Source: Bacteroides oleiciplenus YIT 12058 (GTDB taxonomy: Bacteria; Bacteroidota; Bacteroidia; Bacteroidales; Bacteroidaceae). From it: 64,000 bases of DNA. The stretch is from contig NZ_JH992944.1 of NCBI RefSeq assembly GCF_000315485.1, forward strand, positions 149,781 to 213,780, read 5' to 3'. The position numbers were made by a program, and so were the translations under genes. Positions 53,473 to 62,921 of the stretch are shown piece by piece (within the stretch, counting starts at the first letter, position 1; each line of letters opens with the position of its first letter). The notes beneath the pieces were generated by a model. That model was not told the origin of the DNA, ran no database searches, and saw only the letters and a list, made by a program, of their open reading frames with translations.

Positions 53473-55005
53473 TTAATAATTCGGATTTTGTTTCAAATTA
53501 GGATTATTATTCAACTGAATGGCAGGTATCGGATAAATTCCCCTCCATTCTTCTGTTACACCGGTTTTATAGAACCAGGTATCTGTGAAGTAAGATCCAA
53601 AACGAATCATATCACGGCGGCGCTGATTCTCCCAGATGAATTCACGGGCACGTTCTTCTTCTATCTTTTTCAGGGTCAGTTCATCCCAATCGGCCACTCC
53701 ACTGCGCCGGCGCACCTGATTGACCAATTCGAGGGCTTCGTCCAACTGTATTCCTTGTCTGAACAAAGCCTCAGCCTTCATCAAAAGAACATTGGAATAG
53801 CGTTCCAGAATATAATCATTATCAGCTTTACTGCCGGACCATGCCACACCTATCGGTGAATATTTCAATACCCGGTAGCCTTCATTATCCTGCGCAGCAA
53901 CCATATCTTTGATGGTTGTCAGTACGAGTTGAGTACCTTTATCATCACATAGCGGAGTCACTCCATCCTGATAATACTGAGGTCCGTATTCCAGAAGTTC
54001 CAGACGTTCATCACCTTCTTCATATCTCTTCAATGCATCATCAGTAAAGCAATATCCATTGGCCGGCGCAAAAGACAAATTATACTTCTTCTGGTCGAGG
54101 GCATGCTGGGTATAGAGTATAAACTCATTTCCATCCACACCTTTCGACGGGTCTACCGCAAAGGAAGAAATGACTTCCGATGAGTTTGCTTCGTTTGTAG
54201 CAAGGAAACAGTCTCCCACTTTATTTTCCAGGGAATAGGCGTTTGTTCCGATAACATGATTACACATCGTCACCACGTCAGCCCAATGAGCCTCGCCGGC
54301 ATACACCTCAGCATTCAGGTAAACGGAAGCTAAGGCTGTATATACCGCCTCTTTTGTCAAACGCGGATAATAGGCAGCTCGATTCACTTCTTTAATGGAA
54401 GGCAACTCTGCCGCAGCCTCTGCAAACTCTTTCACCACGAACTCGTAAACTTCCTTTCTGGATGCCGTTTTCGGTAAATCATTCGCATCCACTTTAGCTC
54501 CTGTGAAAAGAGGAACATTTCCGAAATAATCCATCGCATAATAATATCCGTAGGCACGAAGAGCCCGTGTCTCTGCAATCAAGGCTTTCAAGTCGTCTTT
54601 CATGGGAGAGGATTCCATACTGGCTATCACGGCATTGGCAGCGCCGATTCCCGGAAACAAATAAGTTCCCCAGCAGGTTTCAAGACGGGCATTATCCGGT
54701 GTTATCTTATGCGCCATTATCTGCATATTGCCTTCGTCATACCAACCACCACTGGCACGCCCCGGACAGAAAAACTCATCTGTACCAAACTCTCCTATTC
54801 GCCAGCCATCACCGCCGGCTCTGGACATGTATGCCAGATATTGATATACACCGACTACAGAAGAGAGAGCTTCTTCTTCTGTCTGATAATAGGTCTCAGG
54901 AGAAAGTCTGCCATATAATTCTTCATCCAGATTAAGGCAACCGGACAACATACTGATTCCGATGCCACAGGCAACTATGCTTTTAAATATTCTTCTTGTT
55001 TTCAT
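53473..55005 (-). CDS. susD: SusD/RagB surface glycan-binding lipoprotein 2
   Basis: 510 aa with the lipobox in MLSGC, then LNLDEELYGRLSPETYYQT. The SusD core has AETRALRAYGYYYAMDYFGNVPL and the C-terminal RRDMIRFGSYFTDTW and IYPIPAIQLNNNPNLKQNPNY, the usual SusD ending. It partners susC 2, which ends 20 bases upstream. Pairing and size are standard. Confidence 0.93.
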   Translation of the reverse strand: MKTRRIFKSIVACGIGISMLSGCLNLDEELYGRLSPETYYQTEEEALSSVVGVYQYLAYMSRAGGDGWRIGEFGTDEFFCPGRASGGWYDEGNMQIMAHKITPDNARLETCWGTYLFPGIGAANAVIASMESSPMKDDLKALIAETRALRAYGYYYAMDYFGNVPLFTGAKVDANDLPKTASRKEVYEFVVKEFAEAAAELPSIKEVNRAAYYPRLTKEAVYTALASVYLNAEVYAGEAHWADVVTMCNHVIGTNAYSLENKVGDCFLATNEANSSEVISSFAVDPSKGVDGNEFILYTQHALDQKKYNLSFAPANGYCFTDDALKRYEEGDERLELLEYGPQYYQDGVTPLCDDKGTQLVLTTIKDMVAAQDNEGYRVLKYSPIGVAWSGSKADNDYILERYSNVLLMKAEALFRQGIQLDEALELVNQVRRRSGVADWDELTLKKIEEERAREFIWENQRRRDMIRFGSYFTDTWFYKTGVTEEWRGIYPIPAIQLNNNPNLKQNPNY

Positions 55006-55025
55006 CTTCTGATAATAAATTAAGG

Positions 55026-58019
55026 TTAAAATGAAACGTTGATACCCATTGTGAAAGTACGTGCTTTCGGATAACTCAGATAGTCGATACCCATCGGAGC
55101 TACGCCGGTTCTTGAAACTTCGGAGTTTACTTCAGGGTCCAGACCGGAATATCCGGTAATGGTGAACAAATTCTGGCCGGAAACAAATACACGTGCATGG
55201 GTAATACGTAACGGTTTGAAACTGAAATCATAGCCCAAAGAGAGATTATCCATACGCAGGAACGAACCATCTTCTATAAATCTGGAAGAGAACACCTTGG
55301 CTTCTTCACGGTTCACACCGGCGGTCACAGCTTCTTTCAACACATTTCTACCCGGCAGGTTATTCAGATAAGCAAGGTTATTTGCCGTACAGTTATATAC
55401 ATCATTGCCTACACTACCGCGCAGATTCATGCTCAAGCTCCAGTTTTTATAGCGTAAAGTGGTAGAAATGCCATATGTAAAGTCGGGTTGTGCGCAACCA
55501 ATGATTTCAGACTCACCATCATTGGCAAATTGTTCTTTTCCGTCCTTGATGCCAATGAACTTCTTTCCATAGAAGGTTCCCAATGGTTGCCCCGGCATAA
55601 CCAACTGAGCATAAGAACCGGAAAGCCCCTGCCCTTGACAAGGAGCTACCTTCATATTTTCCCCGGTCCACTTATCATTCGACAGACTTATCAATTCATT
55701 CTTATTACGACTGAAGTTCAGATTTATATCCCATGAGAAATTCTTTGTACGCAGCACATCGAATCCCAAATCAATTTCAATACCCTGATTCTTTACTGAA
55801 CCTACATTGGCAATCTGCGAAGTAATCAAAGACGGAGAAGGAACTGCTACTGAAAGCAGCAAATCGGTGGTTTTCTTATAGTAATAATCAATACTACCAT
55901 GAATTCTTCCGTGGAAAAGTCCGAAATCCAAACCTATATCCGTCTGTGCAGTCTGTTCCCATTTTATATCCGGATTGGAATATTGTTGCGGCAATACAAT
56001 GGTTACTTTTTCACCACCTACCAAATATCCGTTGGTGCTGGCTCCCAACGTATTCAGAGAATTATAGTTACCTATTTCCTGATTACCTGTGATACCATAG
56101 CTGACACGCAGTTTCAGGTCGGTAAGAATATCGCTATGGTAAAATTCTTCTTGAGAAATTCTCCAGGAAGCAGCAGCCGAAGGGAAAACACCCCACTTAT
56201 GGTCCGCACCGAAACGGCTGGAACCATCACGACGTACAGTAGCAGTAAACAGGTATTTATCTCCATAATTATAGTTTATACGACCATACATAGATATCAG
56301 CGTGTTACTTTCAGCAAAACTGCTTATGCTCTCCACCGTCTTTGCCGCAGCAAGGCTATACCACTTGAATGTATCAGACAAAAAACCGTAGGCACGAGTA
56401 TGGTTACCTTCATCATAGAAATACTGGTAAGAGTACCCCAACATGGCATCAATAGAGTGTTTGCCGAACTTCTGATTATACTTCAAGATGGTTTCCAGCA
56501 ATTTAGAATAGTCTTGCAGCTTTTGTACGCTGACGTAGCCGCCATTACCATTACCAAGCAGGTTGCTCTTGGATATATAGGAGTTACGCTCAATCGAATT
56601 ATAAGTGTAGCCCAGATTCACCTGAAACGTGAAAGGTTTATAGAAATTCCAATCTGCGGTCAGATTACCCAGGAATTTCCTGTTCTTACGTTCGTCCAGA
56701 ATCTCCGATGCAAAAGACACCGGGTTGACACGATAAGGAGGCACATCATAGAAGTCACCTTCATCATTATAGACCGGATAAGTGGGATTAAAGACATAGG
56801 CTTCGTACAGCATGCTACTTCCCATTTCACTGCCAACCGTATTGGACACTGGTGCCTGGTCGGCATTTGTTTCACCATAGTTCAAGTTCATACTCAGTTT
56901 CAGTTTGCCATCCAGTGCCGTATGATTAATATTCATACGGGCATTGGCACTGGTCATACCGGAACCTAACATGACGCCTTCCTGATCGCTGTAGCCCAAA
57001 GATGCACGGTAGTTTGTATCCTCACCCCCACTCATGAAAGAAAGGTAATGGTTCTGAGAAATTGCCGTACGGAAAATACGGTCTTGCCAGTCTGCATTAT
57101 CACCTTTATCATCCAATGTCAGTCCTAAATCATTCACTGCCTTACGGTATTCATCACCCGTCAGTACATCCAGCTTATTGCTCACATTAGAAATACCTAA
57201 ACTATAGCTATAATCCAATTGCTTAACTCCCTTCTTTCCTTTCTTGGTAGTAATCATAATGACCCCATTAGCACCACGGGAACCATAAATGGCAGTAGCG
57301 GAAGCATCTTTCAGGATATTGATGGATTCAATGTCATTAGGATTAATAGAAGCTAAGGGATTCACCGATTCCTGGTCAAAGAAGTCCGTATTACTACCAT
57401 TAGAAGCAATGTGACTTGAACTTACACCGGCAGAGCTATTGATAGGTACACCATCAATTACATATAATGGATCATTGGAAGCGGAGATGGATGTACCTCC
57501 ACGGACACGGATTGTATTAGAACCACCGGGTTTACCGCTATTCTGGCTGATATTTACACCAGAAAAGGCGCCCTGCATCAATTGCTGAGGACTCAAGTCG
57601 GTACCCACCTTAAACCGGTCGCTACTAATAGAAGAAACGGCTCCGGTTAAATCGGACTTTTTCATCGTACCGTAACCCACCACCACTACTTCTTCCAAAG
57701 CCTGGGCGTCATCCAGCAGTACTACATCAATCGTACTCTGTGAACCTACCACAATTTCTTGTGCCACATATCCTATATAAGAAAAAACAAGAGTGATTTT
57801 TCCTGAGGGAACAGGCAAAGTATACTTACCATCCATATCGGTAATTGTTCCTACGCTTGAATTACCCTTTACAGTAACATTCACACCAATCAGCGGCTCT
57901 TGCTTCGAGTCAGTCACCGTTCCCGTAATTGTCTTGTTTTGTGCGTACAGGCATTGTGTCAATATCAATGCCAATACCAAACATAACTTTCTAAAATCAA
58001 AATGCAGTTTGTTTTTCAT
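55026..58019 (-). CDS. susC: SusC-like TonB-dependent transporter 2
   Basis: 997 aa. The signal (LVLALILTQCLYAQ) is followed by the regulatory-like domain GTVTDSKQEPLIGVNVTVKG and the plug with EVVVVGYGTMKKSDLTG. Next are the NILKDASATAIYGSRGANGV motif and a barrel ending FTMGINVSF. It is the outer-membrane channel of the second import pair. Its different plug and SusD suggest a different pectin fragment from the first pair. Confidence 0.95.
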   Translation of the reverse strand: MKNKLHFDFRKLCLVLALILTQCLYAQNKTITGTVTDSKQEPLIGVNVTVKGNSSVGTITDMDGKYTLPVPSGKITLVFSYIGYVAQEIVVGSQSTIDVVLLDDAQALEEVVVVGYGTMKKSDLTGAVSSISSDRFKVGTDLSPQQLMQGAFSGVNISQNSGKPGGSNTIRVRGGTSISASNDPLYVIDGVPINSSAGVSSSHIASNGSNTDFFDQESVNPLASINPNDIESINILKDASATAIYGSRGANGVIMITTKKGKKGVKQLDYSYSLGISNVSNKLDVLTGDEYRKAVNDLGLTLDDKGDNADWQDRIFRTAISQNHYLSFMSGGEDTNYRASLGYSDQEGVMLGSGMTSANARMNINHTALDGKLKLSMNLNYGETNADQAPVSNTVGSEMGSSMLYEAYVFNPTYPVYNDEGDFYDVPPYRVNPVSFASEILDERKNRKFLGNLTADWNFYKPFTFQVNLGYTYNSIERNSYISKSNLLGNGNGGYVSVQKLQDYSKLLETILKYNQKFGKHSIDAMLGYSYQYFYDEGNHTRAYGFLSDTFKWYSLAAAKTVESISSFAESNTLISMYGRINYNYGDKYLFTATVRRDGSSRFGADHKWGVFPSAAASWRISQEEFYHSDILTDLKLRVSYGITGNQEIGNYNSLNTLGASTNGYLVGGEKVTIVLPQQYSNPDIKWEQTAQTDIGLDFGLFHGRIHGSIDYYYKKTTDLLLSVAVPSPSLITSQIANVGSVKNQGIEIDLGFDVLRTKNFSWDINLNFSRNKNELISLSNDKWTGENMKVAPCQGQGLSGSYAQLVMPGQPLGTFYGKKFIGIKDGKEQFANDGESEIIGCAQPDFTYGISTTLRYKNWSLSMNLRGSVGNDVYNCTANNLAYLNNLPGRNVLKEAVTAGVNREEAKVFSSRFIEDGSFLRMDNLSLGYDFSFKPLRITHARVFVSGQNLFTITGYSGLDPEVNSEVSRTGVAPMGIDYLSYPKARTFTMGINVSF

Positions 58020-58076
58020 ATTAATACATTTGGAGTTAATAAATAAAGATTCAAAGTTTCTCTATAAGGTTTTGTC

Positions 58077-58126
58077 TTTCACCTTGCCATGCAAAGGAGG
58101 GGATTATCTTGATTTTTAAGGTGAAA
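58077..58126. promoter_or_regulatory. Candidate regulator site upstream of susC 2
   Basis: Perfect 9-bp half sites TTTCACCTT and AAGGTGAAA lie about four helical turns apart and 58-107 bases before the susC 2 start. This is a plausible HTCS AraC-domain site, but it is inference only. Confidence 0.35.
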
Positions 58127-58264
58127 AATATGCTCAAATCGGTTAAAAAAATAGTCCAACTGGCTTGGAGCATCTTTATAGAGGGGATTTAAACAATTAT
58201 TCCACATGTTTTCTGCACTTTTTTACCCTTCGGCAATCGATTATTCTACAACGGAAGAATTTAT

Positions 58265-58310
58265 AAAAAATCCTCTCCGGTATATTTTCAAAGAAAGTAT
58301 ATCAGAGAGG
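58265..58310 (-). terminator. Rho-independent terminator of the pectin esterase operon
   Basis: On the minus strand CCTCTCTGATATACTTTC pairs imperfectly with GAAAATATACCGGAGAGG and is followed by ATTTTTTAT. It lies 24 bases after the CE7-like stop. Confidence 0.8.
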
Positions 58311-58333
58311 AAAGAACATAGAATAATTCCTGT

Positions 58334-59650
58334 TTATTTCAGGTGTTTCAATATCCACTTCAACTGCCCGTATTCTGTGTCATTGGAAGTCCAATGTTCA
58401 TTAATCGGAGTAATCAAAGCTTCTTTCGGACAACCCAACGTATTATAAACAGCGTAACTGGTGGTAGGCGGACATACATCGTCGTTATATCCCCAGGTTA
58501 TGTAAGTAGGCACCTTTATCAGACGGGCAAAGTTCACCACATCATAATATGCCATTGTTTTCAGTTTATCAGGGGTATCCATACCTCCCGTCCGGAAGAA
58601 GTGGGGATAGCCGCCTGCACGTCCGGCTTTATAACCGGCCATATCACTCAAAGCAGGATGATTGGCAACACAAGCGGTAACACGGTTATCCAAACCTGTA
58701 GTAATCAGAGCCAAAGCTCCACCCTGGCTACCACCCTGGACAATGACATTCTTGCCATCCCATTCCGGTAATGAAGTCAGCAGATCAATGCTACGTACAC
58801 AACCCAGATAAACACGCTTCATATAATAATTATCACGATTATCCAGCCCATTGTTCAGATAACCGTTTTCTCTACCGTTAAAGGCATTACTGATTTCCTT
58901 GAATTCTTCCTCAGACATTGTCGGGTTCAGTCCATGTATCTCGATTTCAAAACGGATGCATCCTTCTTCCGCATAATACTTATGACGCAGAGGTTCCTTG
59001 ATGGTTTTGATACCTGCTCCCGGAGGGCAAAGCACAACCGGACAAGAACCTTTCGCTGCGTTTTTCGGATAGAAAAGATAGCCATAGATACTCTGCCCAC
59101 GGTTATTCAACATCAACTTAATAAGGTAACAATCCACTTTATCAGTGCAATAGTCCTTTGCCAGCTCTTTCGTATAAGTCAATGGATACCTGGCAGCTTC
59201 CGCTTTATTGTTATCCCAGAACTCATTAAAGTCTTTGGGCATCTGCGTATAAGGCTTGATGTTTTCCGGAGAAAAACCGACTTTCACGTGATGCTTATAA
59301 CTCTTTCCATCCACAGTTGCCGTCATCCGGCAGTCACGAAAGCCCGGTTCTTTCATTGTTCCGATAGAAATTACGGCTTTACCCTGTTTCAAGGTAACAG
59401 AGCCAGAGGTTTCAGCAGGCATCATGTCTCCACCTATCTCATAAGATACGGTCACACCATCCTGTGGAATACCATATTTATAGAATTGCACTTCAACCGT
59501 AGCTTTTTCTCCGGTCTTATAAATCCAGTCAGCATGATTGGGCACAGTAACCCAAAGCACATCGCTCCGGTACGGGTAGTTCTCCGCAGATACAAACGAC
59601 AGCGGAAATATCAAGGCGAACAACAGTACTAATAAACTCTTCTTCATCAT
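58334..59650 (-). CDS. Secreted acetyl esterase, CE7-like
   Basis: 438 aa with a Sec signal (MMKKSLLVLLFALIFPLSFVSAE). About 25-125 is an extra N-terminal Ig-like domain. The alpha/beta hydrolase core follows with the CE7 marks: nucleophile Ser in VQGGSQGGALA (about 309), Asp in WGYNDDVCPP (about 391) and His in NEHWTSND (about 417). CE7 enzymes remove acetyl groups from xylo-, cephalosporin- or other oligosaccharides. In this setting acetylated pectin is likely. It ends at the operon terminator, 44 bases after CE12-CE8. Confidence 0.88.
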   Translation of the reverse strand: MMKKSLLVLLFALIFPLSFVSAENYPYRSDVLWVTVPNHADWIYKTGEKATVEVQFYKYGIPQDGVTVSYEIGGDMMPAETSGSVTLKQGKAVISIGTMKEPGFRDCRMTATVDGKSYKHHVKVGFSPENIKPYTQMPKDFNEFWDNNKAEAARYPLTYTKELAKDYCTDKVDCYLIKLMLNNRGQSIYGYLFYPKNAAKGSCPVVLCPPGAGIKTIKEPLRHKYYAEEGCIRFEIEIHGLNPTMSEEEFKEISNAFNGRENGYLNNGLDNRDNYYMKRVYLGCVRSIDLLTSLPEWDGKNVIVQGGSQGGALALITTGLDNRVTACVANHPALSDMAGYKAGRAGGYPHFFRTGGMDTPDKLKTMAYYDVVNFARLIKVPTYITWGYNDDVCPPTTSYAVYNTLGCPKEALITPINEHWTSNDTEYGQLKWILKHLK

Positions 59651-59694
59651 TGTGTTCTAATGTTTTTCAGATTTTTAATTGATTTCAGTTCTAA

Positions 59695-61362
59695 TCAGCG
59701 TTTTATATCCAATAGTTCATTACCGTTTTTCACCGGATTCCATCCGTCGTTTCCGGCAAGAATGGTTTCTATCTCATAACCTTTGATACTTTTCAGTTGA
59801 TGAGAGAAAGGTGCACGCGCCTTCGGATTGGCTCCTTCACCCGTACTTTCATATTCAGCATAAAACACGGTTTTCTCAGCTTCTTTCTTCCCCCAATTAT
59901 TCCAACCGGCAGGAACAATATGCTTACCTAAATAGCAACGGATAAAGACAGCCTGCGCATACGAACGCCAAGGACGTGATAGATACACCTCCGTTACACC
60001 CTCGTCAGCCGTCAGCCGGCAATCATAGAATACATAACCATACTTCTGCCCCCGGTCAGTAGAAGGTGCCGTCACATAACCACCTCTTTTGCTATGGATA
60101 TGGCAACGGTTGAACACTGCCGTAGACCAACCAAAAATGAAATCGACCGTACCTTCTATGTAGCAACCTTCATAATACTGACGACAATCTTTTCCGTAAG
60201 TATAGAGCGTATCCTGGAAACCGAGGAAACGGCAGTTCTTGAAGTAAACGCGATCAGCACTTATAAAACAGGCCACAGCCTGCCCCACCGGTCCGGAAGA
60301 ATTTTCGAACGTGATATTCTCCGCATAAAAATCGGGAGCGTAAATATAGCAGGAAGATGAACCGGAAGTACCTTTTTCCTCACCGAAGCAATTCTTCTTC
60401 TGTGCGTAATCATCATAAGAAAGTACTGCTCCCTCCTGTCCAATCAGGGAAATATTAATTTTACTTTCCGGAACTACAATTTTTTCTTTATACACACCTT
60501 TGCGAACCAGTATAGTAGTGCGCACATTCTTACGGAAATCAGGCACGGCATCAATAGCCTCCTGTACCGTGAAGAAATCTCCGCTACCATCCTGTGCCAC
60601 CACGAAATCATAGTGGCGGACATACTTCGCCAGTTCCGGAACTTCCTTGGCAACCGCATCCATAGCCAGACCAGCCACTACACGACCACCATAAACATTC
60701 AGGTGCGTGTTATCTTCGCGGCCTTTCGGTATGGCAGCAACCTGATTGGCAGGCACCCACATGAATAATTTCTTCGACTCTACCGGCCCCATGCCTTCCA
60801 CAAAGTCATGGGTAACCTTATTCATATCCACAAAAGCCACACCCAACTCTTTCGCCACCTTCCGCGGAGAGTCCAGATAAGCTCCGTGCGTATCAATCAA
60901 TTTGTTTCCGTCTGCCGTACCGAAGTTACGGCGCACGATGGAATTGAACAAAACCGGAATACCACCTTTGGCACGCGTTTCGTTCACAAAGCGTTTCAGG
61001 TTCTCATCAAAAGTAGTACCCGGAGCTGTATATCGTTTCGGGTCCGACTTCTCATCATTGTGCCCGAACTGGATAAATACATAGTCCCCCTTCTTCACCT
61101 GCGAGATCACCTTTTCCCATCGCCCTTCATCAATGAAGCTCTTGGAACTGCGTCCATTCACAGCATGATTGTCCACGCGGATTTCCTCCGAGAGATAGCC
61201 GGGCAACATCTGTCCCCAGCCACGCTCGGGGTTCCCACCTGTCAGTGACTTATCAGCCATAGTGGAGTCACCAATCATAAAAATAGTAATCACAGGTTTA
61301 TCAGCTGTGAAAGCCGAGAGCAGAAAGAACAACCCCAGCAGTAATGTCAACTTATGTTTCAT
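59695..61362 (-). CDS. CE12-CE8 fusion: pectin acetylesterase plus pectin methylesterase
   Basis: 555 aa with a Sec signal. N-terminal SGNH hydrolase (about 22-245): MIGDSTMADKSLTGG (Ser33), FIQFGHNDEKSD (Asn/His block) and DNTHLNVYG (Asp-x-x-His), as in rhamnogalacturonan acetylesterases (CE12). The C-terminal beta-helix (about 250-550) is a pectin methylesterase: GQAVACF, FQDTLYTYG, GTVDFIFGWS (catalytic Asp) and LSRPWRSYAQ (Arg). One secreted protein thus removes both acetyl and methyl esters, which would expose galacturonan to GH28 and lyases. It is divergent from the cupin gene. Confidence 0.93.
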   Translation of the reverse strand: MKHKLTLLLGLFFLLSAFTADKPVITIFMIGDSTMADKSLTGGNPERGWGQMLPGYLSEEIRVDNHAVNGRSSKSFIDEGRWEKVISQVKKGDYVFIQFGHNDEKSDPKRYTAPGTTFDENLKRFVNETRAKGGIPVLFNSIVRRNFGTADGNKLIDTHGAYLDSPRKVAKELGVAFVDMNKVTHDFVEGMGPVESKKLFMWVPANQVAAIPKGREDNTHLNVYGGRVVAGLAMDAVAKEVPELAKYVRHYDFVVAQDGSGDFFTVQEAIDAVPDFRKNVRTTILVRKGVYKEKIVVPESKINISLIGQEGAVLSYDDYAQKKNCFGEEKGTSGSSSCYIYAPDFYAENITFENSSGPVGQAVACFISADRVYFKNCRFLGFQDTLYTYGKDCRQYYEGCYIEGTVDFIFGWSTAVFNRCHIHSKRGGYVTAPSTDRGQKYGYVFYDCRLTADEGVTEVYLSRPWRSYAQAVFIRCYLGKHIVPAGWNNWGKKEAEKTVFYAEYESTGEGANPKARAPFSHQLKSIKGYEIETILAGNDGWNPVKNGNELLDIKR

Positions 61363-61473
61363 AGTTCATAATATATAAATAGTATTATTATTTTCCGGGT
61401 GCAATATTACCTAAAAACAGAGGGTTTGAAGTGTAAAAAAAGTCGCAATCGGTAGAAAAATTAATATTAATCG

Positions 61474-61481
61474 TATATTTG
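61474..61481 (+). promoter_or_regulatory. -7 box of the cupin gene
   Basis: TATATTTG (TAnnTTTG), 30 bases before ATG 61511. The 148-base gap also serves the divergent CE12-CE8 gene. Confidence 0.6.
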
Positions 61482-61510
61482 CCAACAAAATAACTAATCT
61501 GACTGGCAAA

Positions 61511-61858
61511 ATGAAAAAGACAAGAAGTAACACCTTCATTCTCGAAAAAGAAATCGCCTGGGAACCCGCAGGCGAAGGAATAGTGCGCCAAATCATGGGC
61601 TACGACGGACAAGTGATGCTTGTAAAAGTGAAATTTGAGCAAGGTGCCATCGGCACACCGCACACCCATTATCATACACAAACCACCTATGTGGCAAGCG
61701 GTAAATTTGAATTTACCGTGAACGGTGAAAAACAAATAGTAGAAACCGGAGACGGCGTCTACATTGAACCGGATGCAGAACATGGCTGTGTATGCTTGGA
61801 AGCAGGTATCCTGATAGACTGTTTCAGCCCCATGAGAGCCGATTTCCTAAAGCACTAA
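61511..61858 (+). CDS. kdgF: KdgF-type cupin (unsaturated uronate linearisation)
   Basis: 115 aa, single cupin, usual KdgF length. Metal ligands H51, H53, Q57 and H91 occur in HTHYHTQ and AEHGC. The catalytic pattern D-x-F-x3-R described for KdgF is present as D103, F105 and R109 (LIDCFSPMRAD). KdgF converts cyclic 4,5-unsaturated galacturonate to the linear 5-keto-4-deoxyuronate (cytoplasm). The GH105 gene nearby would release that sugar. It is transcribed against its neighbours, from its own promoter. Confidence 0.88.
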   Translation: MKKTRSNTFILEKEIAWEPAGEGIVRQIMGYDGQVMLVKVKFEQGAIGTPHTHYHTQTTYVASGKFEFTVNGEKQIVETGDGVYIEPDAEHGCVCLEAGILIDCFSPMRADFLKH

Positions 61859-61862
61859 TACC

Positions 61863-61940
61863 TTGTCGACAAGAAGTTAAGAATTTGTCAACAGACTCTT
61901 AACTTTTTGTCGACAAACTCTTAACTCCTTGTAAGAGGCT
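61863..61940. repeat. 22-bp-period array D (TTGTCGACAA units)
   Basis: TTGTC-type cores start at 61863, 61885, 61907 and 61929, exactly 22 bases apart. TTAAGA/CTTAAC-type sequence fills the linkers. The first and third units contain TTGTCGACAA, a perfect 10-bp dyad. The second has TTGTCAACAG and the fourth is degenerate. The array fills the gap between the kdgF stop and the convergent CE8 stop. No gene. Confidence 0.85.
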
Positions 61941-61948
61941 GATAACTA

Positions 61949-62917
61949 TCACTTCGCAGGCTTCCAGTCGCTACACATTCCATAGATGTAGCTTAGCTCA
62001 CTATATGGGGCTACTTCCTTTTTAGTCAACTGCTTCGCCCACTGCACACGACCAGCCACCGAAGCACCTTCTCCCGTACTTCCATACTCTGCATAGCGGG
62101 CTGTTTTCTCATTTTCCACATTCCCCCAGTTGTGCCACCCTTCGGGACGGATATGTTTTCCCATCTCACAGTTGATGAATACGGTAGCGGCATAAGGTCG
62201 CCAAGGACGCCCCAGGTATACTTTGTCCACTCCCGGTTCGGCAGTCAGCCTGCAATTTCTGAAAACATAGCCTACTGCAATATCCTTAGGGGTGGAAGCT
62301 GCCGTCACATAAGAATTGGTTTTACTACGGATTTCACAATTCTCAAATAAGGCGGTAGAAGGGCCGAAGATGAAATCGGTGGTTCCTTCAATGTAGCAAT
62401 CCACAAAATAGAGGCGCGTACCTGCAACACCAGTATAGATAGTATCCTGATTTCCCAAAAGGCGGCAATTTATAAATACCAGTTTGTCACCCTCCGTATG
62501 GAGTGCAACGGCCTGCCCCAGTCTGGCTGCATTATTTTCTATAGTCAGGTTCTTAAAAGTGATGCTGTTGCCCTGCACCTTCACCGTATAGGTACGGAAA
62601 GTTCCCATCTTATTTATATTGGCATGATCATCATAAGTGATAATGGTATTTTCCACGCTTTCACCGATGAAATCCACATTCTGAATCCAAGACGGGATAA
62701 CCACTTTCTCTTTATAAATACCATTTTTTACCAGCACCGTTACTTTATAATCCATAAAGGCGCGGATACCTTCCATTGCTTCTGTCAGCGTACGATAGTC
62801 ACCCGAACCATCGCGGACCACTACAATCGTATCCTTCCATTGAGTCTGTGCCGACAGCGGCATAACGCTCACAAGGAAAAGAGCTACACCGCATAAATAA
62901 TATGTCAGTCGTTTCAT
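61949..62917 (-). CDS. Secreted pectin methylesterase (CE8)
   Basis: 322 aa with a Sec signal (MKRLTYYLCGVALFLVSVMPLSAQ). Beta-helix CE8 with the full active site: GQAVALH, GNQDTIYTG (Gln, Asp), GTTDFIFGPS (Asp) and LGRPWRPYAATVF (Arg). It de-methylates homogalacturonan to give methanol and free galacturonate units. It starts 4 bases after the stop of GH105 and is in the same operon. Confidence 0.95.
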   Translation of the reverse strand: MKRLTYYLCGVALFLVSVMPLSAQTQWKDTIVVVRDGSGDYRTLTEAMEGIRAFMDYKVTVLVKNGIYKEKVVIPSWIQNVDFIGESVENTIITYDDHANINKMGTFRTYTVKVQGNSITFKNLTIENNAARLGQAVALHTEGDKLVFINCRLLGNQDTIYTGVAGTRLYFVDCYIEGTTDFIFGPSTALFENCEIRSKTNSYVTAASTPKDIAVGYVFRNCRLTAEPGVDKVYLGRPWRPYAATVFINCEMGKHIRPEGWHNWGNVENEKTARYAEYGSTGEGASVAGRVQWAKQLTKKEVAPYSELSYIYGMCSDWKPAK

Positions 62918-62921
62918 TGTC

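Larger units (their letters stand above)
58020..58333. other. Region between susC 2 and the CE7-like gene
   Basis: It contains an inverted pair TTTCACCTT (58077-58085) and AAGGTGAAA (58118-58126), whose centres are 41 bases apart. A minus-strand terminator lies at 58265-58310. No strong TAnnTTTG box before susC 2 is visible, as expected for an activator-dependent promoter. No gene is seen. Confidence 0.6.

Noticed and set aside
55899..56969. 356-codon frame opposite susC 2
   Set aside because: It is antisense to the barrel of a clear SusC, and its Ile/Thr/Arg-rich composition is typical of shadows of barrel genes.
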